Of a DNA stretch of 27,612 bases, positions 1 through 7,959 are shown one piece after another (within the stretch, counting starts at the first letter, position 1; each line of letters starts with the position of its first letter). The notes under the pieces were generated by a model. That model worked only from the letters and a program-made list of their open reading frames with translations. It was not told the DNA's origin and did no database searches. Location: positions 1-27,612 of IMG/VR virus record IMGVR_UViG_3300034106_004723; one strand, given 5' to 3'. The position numbers were made by a program, and so were the translations under genes. This DNA is from a virus.

Positions 1-2767
1 CGAAGTCGATATTGACACCATTGCTATCAGATGCACCGTAGTATGGTAGTGGTTTGAAGTATTGTTTGGTGTTATTGTCTACACCTACGCCAAATGAAGA
101 TGTTGGGTATAGAGCTTGAATTTCACTGTCAGTGCCTGGAACACTTCCAAATACTGTACCAGATGGATACTTACCAGGACCTAGACCATAGATACTTGCC
201 TTACTGTATTGTATAGCAGGTACATAGTTACTTGCAGTACTATCAATTGGGGTACTATATGATTCGAATCCGTATGGTACGCAACTTACTGGGTAAGAAA
301 CGTCACTGGCTTCAATTCTGATATATTTGCTCAATGTGGTGAAATCGCCAAATTGAATCAATTTACCAGCATAAGTGATATATGCATATCTGTCACCAAT
401 TCTACGAGCAACATAATTTGCAGACTCTGGATCCAAATTCAAGTTTTGGTAGATTTCCAAATACTTTGGCTTCTTATCAGTATCACTATAAGCACGTACT
501 GCTAGTGTGAAACTACCCCAGTCACTGCCTGGAACAGTACCAGCCAACTTAACGTTGCTAATTTCAATCTTAAACTTAGTGTTACTTAGTGTACCATCGC
601 TCAAGGTGTGAACTTTGAACAACTTGAACTTAGTTGGTTGAGCGGCTACATCAGCACTACCTTTGAATGGAGCAATCTTTTGACTGTAGATCCAAGGGGT
701 AGAAGCATTTGTGATGCTGAATTGACTATCGCCGTTATTCAAATCAGTACTATATTGATCAACGAACTTTAGAGGTTCACCGACAATAGAACTTCCTGAT
801 AGATTACTTGTACCTACTTGTAGTCTCCATCCATAAGCACTTGTCTTTTCAGCTACGAACTTCTTGATACTATCTTCGAATAGAACGTAGTTATAAGCAG
901 CTTCAACTTTTTGACCAGCAACTTGTTTGTTAGGATTACCAACGGTTGGATCTACACCAAATACTTCTTTGATATAGTTATTATCATTTTCATTCAAGCT
1001 GAAGTCATAGTAACCATATGTACCGGCACTAGTACCGCCAGCTGGATTTGTATAGCTATACTTCAATGCCAAGCTGTAAACATTTTCATTAGGATTAATT
1101 ACACCCTTATATGGGAATGTGCTACTTGTTAGTTGGCTTAATGTTGAGGTGTTGAAACCAAATACTTGATAATCACTGGTGAATTGTGATGAAGCATTTT
1201 GAGTATTTGCTAATACTGACAAGATCAACTTTTGACGACCTGTTAGTACTGGATTACATTGATCTGGACTTGCATTATCTTGACTTGTAAATGCACCGGT
1301 ATATTTACCAAAATTACCACTTACTACACCTCTTACTTGTAGACCGGCTACACAAGTTCCAACACCACGTAGTGAGTGGAAACTACCACTTTGAAGTGTT
1401 AGTGTTGAACCAGCTTGTACATTGAAGTTTGTTAGATTGTAAGCAATATTACCATTGAAGTAAGATGAACTTACTAGATCAACAGTTGTTGTGCTTTCAT
1501 CGAAAGCGGTAGCAATTGCTGTTTCAGCATCAATATTTGAACCTTGTAGACTTGATGTTAACAAGAAGAAGTTACCAACTGGTTTTGCATTACCATTGGC
1601 AAGAGTTGCAGTACTGAATTTACGTACCAATACTCCAGAAGAAACTGAACCGATATCAACTGTTTTATTGGCGTACAAAATACTACCACTCAACTTACCT
1701 ACACCATCAACGTCATTTGCGGTTACGCCACTTGTTAGAGTTGCGGATCCAAATTTAACATTCAATGAACCACTGATTGTCATTGTTGAAATATCAATTC
1801 GTTGTGTCAACTGAATTGAAGAACTCAATCCAGCACCACTCAAACTCGCAGTTGTAAATGATAATGATGAATTTACACCGTATTTAGCAAAAACCAAACC
1901 AAATGTATTTGGAGCAGTAAATGATGCGGTTAAGTAATTATTGTTTGAACTATCAAATGTTAGTTTGAACTTACTTGAACCACCACCTCCGACAGTAACA
2001 CTACCACTTATACGTGATTTATCAAAATCAAATGCGGCCAAAGAATGATCTACTGAAGATCCCGCTTTTGCAACTTTACCACCTCTAGCTACTACTGAAC
2101 TGCTAAACAATTCATAATGTCTTGTAGAAACCACTTTAAATACTTTACCCAAACTGGATGAAGTTGATAAAGAAGCTGAAAGTGAATTAATTCCAACAAC
2201 ACTTCCAACTGTAGCTAAGAAAGAAGCAATTTCAGCGGTTGTTGCTCTCGTAAATTCAGCTGATCCAGTGATTAAAGCTCCGGATGAACCCTTGATTGCA
2301 GCTGCGCCGCTAATATTAAGTTGTGTACTAGTTTGTTGATATATTACATTTGATGTATAATCTGTAGTATCAATATACATAAATGAAGATGTGGTGATAG
2401 CACCTTTATCAGCGTCTCTGACCCAGATACCTGGCTGAGCATATACAATCAATGGATTCTTTTGCCAGTAACCAGTTAGACCACCTACACGAACAACGGT
2501 AACGATACCTTGTTGTAGTAGATATTCTTTGGCTGTGTATGGTCCATAATACACACCATCAGCGACACCGAATCTTGTTTCCAAGTCAGCTACGTCGGTT
2601 ATTGTATTTGGAAAAAACGCTGGTCCATCAGCGAATGGAGCTATAATTGCTCCTCCAATGTTTGCTACTCCTTGAGCCAGACCGGAGAGGTCATTTTCAC
2701 GTGTGAATACACCTGGGCTTACTATATTTTGTGTTGGGGCGAATCTACCGCCTTCTTGTATTGCCAT
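1..2767 (-). CDS. gp18: Contractile tail sheath protein, gp18-like (3' end outside window)
   Basis: The reading frame is open from the ATG at 2767 to the left edge, about 922 codons with no stop, so the C-terminus is missing. By homology it forms the outer tail tube that contracts at injection. The N-terminus reads like T4 gp18: SPGVFTREND at about residues 17-26, GPAF at 48-51 before a DLETRFG segment, then YLLQQGIVTVVRVGG at 82-96. T4 gp18 has 659 residues, so this protein is already much longer. The extra length appears to lie in a Ser/Thr/Gly/Ala-rich middle (roughly residues 135-470) full of SGS, TSS and SSS steps, probably an exposed insertion. The start is set by MAIQEGG and by the only good ribosome binding site in the window, AAAGGA ten bases upstream. 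The gene is visibly richer in G+C than its neighbours (bases 1-60 are 43% GC), as expected for an abundantly made protein. Sheath identity is firm; the role of the insertion is unknown. Confidence 0.9.
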   Translation of the reverse strand, partial: MAIQEGGRFAPTQNIVSPGVFTRENDLSGLAQGVANIGGAIIAPFADGPAFFPNTITDVADLETRFGVADGVYYGPYTAKEYLLQQGIVTVVRVGGLTGYWQKNPLIVYAQPGIWVRDADKGAITTSSFMYIDTTDYTSNVIYQQTSTQLNISGAAAIKGSSGALITGSAEFTRATTAEIASFLATVGSVVGINSLSASLSTSSSLGKVFKVVSTRHYELFSSSVVARGGKVAKAGSSVDHSLAAFDFDKSRISGSVTVGGGGSSKFKLTFDSSNNNYLTASFTAPNTFGLVFAKYGVNSSLSFTTASLSGAGLSSSIQLTQRIDISTMTISGSLNVKFGSATLTSGVTANDVDGVGKLSGSILYANKTVDIGSVSSGVLVRKFSTATLANGNAKPVGNFFLLTSSLQGSNIDAETAIATAFDESTTTVDLVSSSYFNGNIAYNLTNFNVQAGSTLTLQSGSFHSLRGVGTCVAGLQVRGVVSGNFGKYTGAFTSQDNASPDQCNPVLTGRQKLILSVLANTQNASSQFTSDYQVFGFNTSTLSQLTSSTFPYKGVINPNENVYSLALKYSYTNPAGGTSAGTYGYYDFSLNENDNNYIKEVFGVDPTVGNPNKQVAGQKVEAAYNYVLFEDSIKKFVAEKTSAYGWRLQVGTSNLSGSSIVGEPLKFVDQYSTDLNNGDSQFSITNASTPWIYSQKIAPFKGSADVAAQPTKFKLFKVHTLSDGTLSNTKFKIEISNVKLAGTVPGSDWGSFTLAVRAYSDTDKKPKYLEIYQNLNLDPESANYVARRIGDRYAYITYAGKLIQFGDFTTLSKYIRIEASDVSYPVSCVPYGFESYSTPIDSTASNYVPAIQYSKASIYGLGPGKYPSGTVFGSVPGTDSEIQALYPTSSFGVGVDNNTKQYFKPLPYYGASDSNGVNIDF

Positions 2768-2777
2768 AATATTAATA

Positions 2778-2784
2778 TCCTTTC
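2778..2784 (-). promoter_or_regulatory. Shine-Dalgarno site of the sheath gene
   Basis: The minus strand reads GAAAGGA here, with ten bases between the last A and the sheath ATG. It is the only convincing purine-rich site close to a start codon in the window. The other starts have AT-rich leaders without GGA or AGG at usable spacing. It supports the start at 2767. Confidence 0.6.
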
Positions 2785-2787
2785 AAA

Positions 2788-2812
2788 GTTATATTTAAAT
2801 TATAAATATAAC
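2788..2812. repeat. Perfect AT-rich inverted repeat upstream of the sheath gene
   Basis: The arms GTTATATTTA (2788-2797) and TAAATATAAC (2803-2812) are exact reverse complements around the 5-base centre AATTA. The repeat lies in the longest gap of the window, between the glycosyltransferase stop and the sheath start. An almost pure A+T hairpin would be weak as a terminator, so a protein-binding site or promoter region is as likely. On the minus strand a T6 run precedes the repeat rather than follows it, which argues against a terminator for the upstream gene. Confidence 0.55.
2792..2799 (-). promoter_or_regulatory. Possible late promoter for the sheath gene
   Basis: The minus strand reads TTTAAATA, one mismatch from the T4 late promoter octamer TATAAATA, and would start transcription roughly 15-20 bases before the sheath ATG. 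An exact TATAAATA also occurs at 2801-2808, but on the plus strand, pointing away from the sheath and into the glycosyltransferase gene in antisense. Both lie inside the inverted repeat. Chance matches are common in AT-rich DNA and I cannot see the phage's sigma factor, so this is tentative. Confidence 0.25.
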
Positions 2813-2847
2813 TGAAAAAATCCAAGAACCAACTATTTATTATATCT

Positions 2848-4992
2848 TTAAATATTTTGTTCTATTAATAATTGATCAATAACATCAATAACCATTTTTG
2901 GAGTTATTTGTTTGGTACATTCAAATTCTTCTCTTTTATCTGATTTTGGACACCACTTCCAATCTCCTTTGTCAAATAACGAATCATTCCAACATCCTGT
3001 GCATACTGAATGATTTTGTACTCTATACGGGGTCTCAAATTCGGTGTATGGATAAGAAAACCCACTGATTAATACCACTGGCTTTTTAACTGCCCAAGCT
3101 AACCAAGATAAACCAGATGGCAATCCAATAAAAAATTCACTGTGGTATATTTGATTCATACGATCTTCAAGAGGTTTATCTCCTGTATAATCCAAAGCAT
3201 TTGATGGCATATTGTTGACACAATCTTTTCCATTACCAAATACTTTATGTTTATCGATACAAATTACTTCAAAGTCTTTTGACTTTAGATATTCCACTAC
3301 TTTTTCCCACCCACCTTTATTGTTCCAATACTTGGCTTGACACGTACTTTGTGTTGCAATAGTAACATATCTTTTCTTTAGTGGACGTTCTTTTACTTTA
3401 AAGTCAATTAGAGGTAACTCTGGTTCGTATGGTAACCCCAAATAATCGCTTGCTATTTTTTGCAATGGTTGTTTTCTAGGATCAGATTTACATCTATCAT
3501 TATTTGTCCCATTTTCATCGACATAAAATCCCAACTTGTAAGTGGCAAAAGCATCTGATACATATTTGTTATGGTTAACAAACTTAATTTCAGGATATTT
3601 GCTTTCAAAAATGTTTTTTAAAGGCAACTTTACATAAAGATCACATTCGTGTTTCTTTCTGAATTGTTCAATGATAGGCATCCAAGCCAATTGATCTCCC
3701 AAAGAAAAACTTTCATATTCAACTAATACCTTCTTATTCTTCAAATTGAATTTATAAGTTTCTACCAATTCATTTGTCTTATTATCCTTGATATGAACTT
3801 CGTAAGGAATGTAATATGTAAAATTACAACTTCCCCACCAATTGTGTTTTAAATCTGTTTCGTATTTAATAGTATTATCGTCACTATTATAAAATGTAAC
3901 GTGAAAACTTTGTTCTGTATCAATTGGATTATCAACTTCTATTTTTGCATTATCGTTAAAAGAATACTTAAATACAGCATTTGTTTTAATACTCTTGTTA
4001 TTCTTTTTTATATTTTCATAAACATTAATATGTCGGATAGCAAATAATCTTTCGGTATACTGATCGTATAAATCGATTAGTTGATCTACACGATTAAAAT
4101 AAGAATTTGCATTAGCAGTTTGAAGTGCTTTATTTTTATATGTGTCGTAGTCACTGACTATATTTTGTATAGCGGATTTTATTTGTTCTACATTACGTTC
4201 GACAACAATCATACCATCATATGATTTTTCTTCAAATGTGCCTACTATAGGTAAACCACAACTCATTGCTTCTAACAAAGTTAAATTTGGATGTCCAGCT
4301 TCCAATTCAGATGGATGTAAAAATATAGAGTGGTCATTGTATAAATTGATTAATTGTTCTTCATTTAAATCAAATAATTTAGTAAGTTTATCATACTGAT
4401 TTAATTCAGCATCCAACGTATCAAAGAATTTTTTATTATTCGACGGACCAGCAATTGTGATTGGATATCCTAATTCTTTAGCAGCTTTGATTGCATATGT
4501 AAATCCTTTTCTATCATAGGACTTGTCATTGGCATATCCATTATTTGCAACACATAACAATTTATTTACTGGATTTTTATTATTTCTACATTTGAATACA
4601 GTTGTATTAACCGCATGCGAAAAATAACGCAGTTTCTTACTACCAAAATAATCAACTAAATATTTAGCCGGACAAGTTGATATTACACTGTTCTCAATTG
4701 CTTCTAGATTCTCTTTATAAACAACAGAGTTTTTACCATACAAGTAAGCGTGATGATCGTGTAAACTGAATATATATGGTATACCACGTTTATGACACTC
4801 GTTGGCAAGATTTGCTACGTGAACGTGTACAATTACGTCATCTGCATATTGAATTTCATTAAGATATTTTATCTGACATTCCAATCCCTTATTATTTAAT
4901 AATTGATAATAATCCCAAATAATTTTTTCAATTGCTCCCCATCCATTAGGTGGAATAGGCAATAACCCCAGATTAACTTGTATAATTTTCAT
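2848..4992 (-). CDS. Two-domain glycosyltransferase: GT4 domain plus TibC-like protein heptosyltransferase domain
   Basis: This 714-residue protein joins two GT-B enzymes. Residues 1-315 form a GT4-type unit with an N-terminal NGWGAIEKI loop and the nucleotide-sugar motif LHPSELEAGHPNLTLLEAMS at 225-244, ending in CGLPIVGTF. Residues about 340-714 resemble the bacterial autotransporter heptosyltransferase (TibC/BAHT) family: a beta-rich entry region with NWWGSCNFTYYIPYEV (384-399), LVEYESFSLGDQLAWMP (423-439), FIGLPSGLSWLAWAVKKPVV (621-640), and four cysteines C664, C667, C681 and C692 (CX2C-X13-C-X10-C) matching the iron-finger layout of TibC. TibC-type enzymes transfer heptose from ADP-heptose to serines of autotransporter adhesins. 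The sugar and target here are unknown. The start overlaps the upstream glycosyltransferase stop as ATGA. The next gene downstream is the Ser/Thr-rich sheath, which makes virion protein glycosylation a fair hypothesis; host-surface modification is the alternative. Confidence 0.85.
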   Translation of the reverse strand: MKIIQVNLGLLPIPPNGWGAIEKIIWDYYQLLNNKGLECQIKYLNEIQYADDVIVHVHVANLANECHKRGIPYIFSLHDHHAYLYGKNSVVYKENLEAIENSVISTCPAKYLVDYFGSKKLRYFSHAVNTTVFKCRNNKNPVNKLLCVANNGYANDKSYDRKGFTYAIKAAKELGYPITIAGPSNNKKFFDTLDAELNQYDKLTKLFDLNEEQLINLYNDHSIFLHPSELEAGHPNLTLLEAMSCGLPIVGTFEEKSYDGMIVVERNVEQIKSAIQNIVSDYDTYKNKALQTANANSYFNRVDQLIDLYDQYTERLFAIRHINVYENIKKNNKSIKTNAVFKYSFNDNAKIEVDNPIDTEQSFHVTFYNSDDNTIKYETDLKHNWWGSCNFTYYIPYEVHIKDNKTNELVETYKFNLKNKKVLVEYESFSLGDQLAWMPIIEQFRKKHECDLYVKLPLKNIFESKYPEIKFVNHNKYVSDAFATYKLGFYVDENGTNNDRCKSDPRKQPLQKIASDYLGLPYEPELPLIDFKVKERPLKKRYVTIATQSTCQAKYWNNKGGWEKVVEYLKSKDFEVICIDKHKVFGNGKDCVNNMPSNALDYTGDKPLEDRMNQIYHSEFFIGLPSGLSWLAWAVKKPVVLISGFSYPYTEFETPYRVQNHSVCTGCWNDSLFDKGDWKWCPKSDKREEFECTKQITPKMVIDVIDQLLIEQNI

Positions 4993-7001
4993 TGTGTAAC
5001 TTCAATAGAACCGTTAATATCTATGTCTTCTAACCGTCTAAACGACTTTTTATAACTCTTCAATAAAATTTTATTTTGATCGTACAAACTGTTTTCAATT
5101 TCATAAAAGTTATCATTTTCAAAATCATTTGCCAAATAAAAGCAAACTTTGTCCACTACATCGTAAGAGTATTTGTTAATAATCTCTCCGTTCTTTTTAA
5201 TTATGATTTCATTTATTCTACCATCTATCTTATTATTGATATAAGTTAAAACGCCAAACTTATTTACATTTTTCATTCTCAATACAGATAGATATTCCAC
5301 CATTGAAAATAAATTATTCTTACTATTACTCAAATATGTTTCTTCATTATTTGCATAATCTATATGCAAAATATTTTTATGAGAGATTAGTCTATTATAA
5401 TAAAATTGTTCTAACCCGTTTGAAATATTCTTTGTGGTAACAAAATTCATATACGTTTCGGGTGTATAATATTCAAAATTTTCCAAAAAGAATTGAGTAT
5501 TAATTCCGTGAAATACTGTTTTAAATGTATCTCCCTCAAGCGCCTTATCATAAAAGAAAAATGCTTTCTTATTTGAGAGTATTTCATCAACGCCATATAA
5601 CTTTGAAAAATCCGAATCTGAAATAATCATATCATAATTGAAACAAATTGCATTTTTATATCCAATTTTATTTGCTAAAGATATACCATTATAATAATTT
5701 ATTAATACAGCAAGTCCGTGATAATTGTCACAATCAGATGGTGGGAAATACAAATTAATCTTGGTATTATTTGAATCATACGTCCATCTATTATAAAAGT
5801 TGTGTTTTAAAATAGGATTATTTGAGTCATAAACATAGTGGTCAGCTGCTTGTTGTAAGATTACACTAGCTGGATAGTGTGATGTCAATAAAACTTTATA
5901 ACCAGCTTTTTTAGCTTGGTTAATTGATTCTAATGTTGTATCTTCTATAGCTTTAAAATTTGGATGTGTTGATATAACAACCACTGTATCTTTACTTGCG
6001 GTTTTATTTGAAACCAAATTGACAACCTCCAAATCAGAGATCATTCCTAATTGATTTTTTATAAGTTTTACATTACGATTAAAATTGGTTTCGTCCAAAT
6101 ATTTAATAGTCTCAAATACCTTATATCGGTTAAGATAAACAGGCAAGTTATATAATAAAGATGGTATATTATAAGATATAGCTTCTTTAATTACGATTGG
6201 AGCTGTTTCTTTATCGGTAGCGTGTCCTCTACTGGTGAACAGAAACAGATCCATACAACTATAAAAGTTTTCTACATCTTTTCTTTCACCCCAAACTTTT
6301 ACATTCTTTGGCAAATTTTCTAATAATGGTTGCCAATAGGTTTTAAAGTTATCAGCCATATTACCCAAACAATGAAATTGAACATTTTCTTTTTCCATTG
6401 ACCGAGCATATTCTATAAATTCTTTTTGATTTTTACGCGGAGTAAATAATCCAACATGCAATACGTGTTTTTTGTTTTCATCCAATCCTAAAAACCTCAG
6501 TCCTTCAGTTCTATTTTTTCTACATTTAACCGCAATTGGATACTCAATAACATCCGTACTTACATTAAGAGATTCTAGATTTTGTTTTTGATAATTACTG
6601 ACAAAGGTAAATTGGTCTGGAAAAACTCTTTTTCTTTTAGGATCAAAACTACTATCGTGGGATGTCTCCACAATTAGATATTCTCTGTCTTTATTATAGA
6701 GTTTGGTTGCTAAATTAACATCCATAAAATATTCAGGCATTTCTTCAAGATGAATAATGTCAGGCTTTATGTCATCGATTAGTTTAAATAACTCAAACTT
6801 ATTTGATGATAATGTATAAAATCTTTTACCACAGATTTTTTGAAGTTGTTTTCTTTGTACAACTAAAACTCCTCCTGTGATATCATCATACTCTACACAA
6901 TATACTTCATAATCACTAATAAGTGATTGTATCTTCTTTAATAGAAACTGAGGTAATCCACCTGTGGAAAGATGGGGAGCTATAAACAATATTTTTTTCA
7001 T
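4989..7001 (-). CDS. GT4-family glycosyltransferase with an uncharacterised C-terminal domain
   Basis: A 670-residue cytoplasmic protein with no signal peptide or membrane segment. Residues 1-330 look like a GT-B glycosyltransferase of family GT4: MKKILFIAPHLSTGGLPQFL at the N-terminus, HVLHVGLFTPRKNQKEFIEY at about 179-198, LFLFTSRGHATDKETAPIVI at 252-271, then KEAISYNIPSLLYNLPVYLN. Residues about 338-560 form a second domain beginning VVVISTHPNF, with KKAGYKVLLTSHYP (364-377), a YVYDSNNPILKHNFYN segment (389-404) and NAICFNYDMIISDSDF (450-465). This half resembles glycosyltransferase-like domains I remember from marine phages and bacteria, but I cannot name a family. The last 110 residues are beta-rich and unrecognised. 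The gene sits between an FkbM methyltransferase (3-base gap) and the TibC-like enzyme (ATGA overlap), so all three probably act on one glycan. Donor and acceptor sugars cannot be read from the sequence. Confidence 0.8.
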   Translation of the reverse strand: MKKILFIAPHLSTGGLPQFLLKKIQSLISDYEVYCVEYDDITGGVLVVQRKQLQKICGKRFYTLSSNKFELFKLIDDIKPDIIHLEEMPEYFMDVNLATKLYNKDREYLIVETSHDSSFDPKRKRVFPDQFTFVSNYQKQNLESLNVSTDVIEYPIAVKCRKNRTEGLRFLGLDENKKHVLHVGLFTPRKNQKEFIEYARSMEKENVQFHCLGNMADNFKTYWQPLLENLPKNVKVWGERKDVENFYSCMDLFLFTSRGHATDKETAPIVIKEAISYNIPSLLYNLPVYLNRYKVFETIKYLDETNFNRNVKLIKNQLGMISDLEVVNLVSNKTASKDTVVVISTHPNFKAIEDTTLESINQAKKAGYKVLLTSHYPASVILQQAADHYVYDSNNPILKHNFYNRWTYDSNNTKINLYFPPSDCDNYHGLAVLINYYNGISLANKIGYKNAICFNYDMIISDSDFSKLYGVDEILSNKKAFFFYDKALEGDTFKTVFHGINTQFFLENFEYYTPETYMNFVTTKNISNGLEQFYYNRLISHKNILHIDYANNEETYLSNSKNNLFSMVEYLSVLRMKNVNKFGVLTYINNKIDGRINEIIIKKNGEIINKYSYDVVDKVCFYLANDFENDNFYEIENSLYDQNKILLKSYKKSFRRLEDIDINGSIEVTQ

Positions 7002-7004
7002 AAT

Positions 7005-7958
7005 TTACTTATTGAGATAGATGGTATTCATATGGGATAGATTATGATCTAAAGCATTTTCTTTGTGACTCAACGTGTATCCTAAATTTTTAAATCTATC
7101 AATTATTTTCGAAACATTTGAACCGTTATTATGGTGAAATTCAAAAAATATACTACGAACGTTTTTAAAGAAATCATCACTGGTATTTTCAAAAAAGTCA
7201 TATTCGGCACCCTCAATATCAATTTTAAGATAGGTTGGCAATTCCAAATTATTGGAAGCTACAAACTTTTCCAAATTAATAGTATCAACTTCAAACTTAC
7301 CATTGTCACTAATACTAGATGCAACTGTGGATTCTTTAATGCCAAATTTTACTTTCGAAAATGTCCCTGCAATTGCATTATTAAACGACGTTGCATTTTT
7401 TCCATACTTATCCAAGTTATAACTTAAGTGGTCGAATATTTCTGGATGGGGTTCAAATGCATATATTTTTTTAACATTATAGTTTGAACATGCAATTGAG
7501 AATGCTCCTATATTAGCTCCCATATCATAAACAACATCTCCGTCTTTTATGTTAAAATTATCTAGGAAATAATCATCATAAAAAAATGTATGAAACGATG
7601 GGTAAGTAATATCGCCATCTTTAGATTTCAAATCCAAACATCTAAACCTTTTAATACCGTGATAATTTTTACTAAACAAAAGATCATTTGTATTTACATC
7701 GTGTATTTCTATAGAAAATCCAGGATGAACTTTGTTTAGAATATGATGTATAGGACTATTATATGTCCATAGATCATATCCAACTGTACAGTGGTGATAC
7801 ATTACATTTGAAATCAGATTAGAGTCCAAACTTCTTAGTGTTATTAAGAATTCACAATTAATAGAGCCGTCGTTTATAGTTTGAAATACTCCATCATCTG
7901 AAATATTGATAGTTAATTTGCCAAATTTTTCTAAATAAATGGTATCGGTAAAAGGCAT
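7005..7958 (-). CDS. FkbM-family SAM-dependent methyltransferase
   Basis: 317 residues. The C-terminal two thirds is a Rossmann methyltransferase of the FkbM (Methyltransf_21) type. Motif I is VVYDMGANIGAFS (142-154), followed by YAFEPHPEIF (166-175) with the acidic residue that holds the SAM ribose, then YLKIDIEGAEYDFF (243-256), the signature IDIEGAE of the family. Residues 1-120 are a beta-rich extension of unknown role. FkbM enzymes usually O-methylate small molecules or sugars, and in glycan gene clusters they often cap saccharides. With two glycosyltransferases directly downstream, O-methylation of the same glycan is the likeliest job. One base separates it from the SbcDC stop. Family assignment is firm; the substrate is inferred. 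Confidence 0.87.
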   Translation of the reverse strand: MPFTDTIYLEKFGKLTINISDDGVFQTINDGSINCEFLITLRSLDSNLISNVMYHHCTVGYDLWTYNSPIHHILNKVHPGFSIEIHDVNTNDLLFSKNYHGIKRFRCLDLKSKDGDITYPSFHTFFYDDYFLDNFNIKDGDVVYDMGANIGAFSIACSNYNVKKIYAFEPHPEIFDHLSYNLDKYGKNATSFNNAIAGTFSKVKFGIKESTVASSISDNGKFEVDTINLEKFVASNNLELPTYLKIDIEGAEYDFFENTSDDFFKNVRSIFFEFHHNNGSNVSKIIDRFKNLGYTLSHKENALDHNLSHMNTIYLNK

Positions 7959-7959
7959 A

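Noticed and set aside
911-1814. Plus-strand open frames of 73 and 107 codons
   Set aside because: They lie antisense inside the sheath gene, have no domain or leader signals, and reflect its codon bias.
2801-2808. Exact TATAAATA octamer as a functional plus-strand late promoter
   Set aside because: No plus-strand gene follows it. It is half of an inverted repeat in AT-rich DNA, so it is noted only as part of the control-region finding.
2813-2847. Intrinsic terminator after the TibC-like glycosyltransferase gene
   Set aside because: A T6 run is present on the minus strand, but I found no stem of useful length before it.
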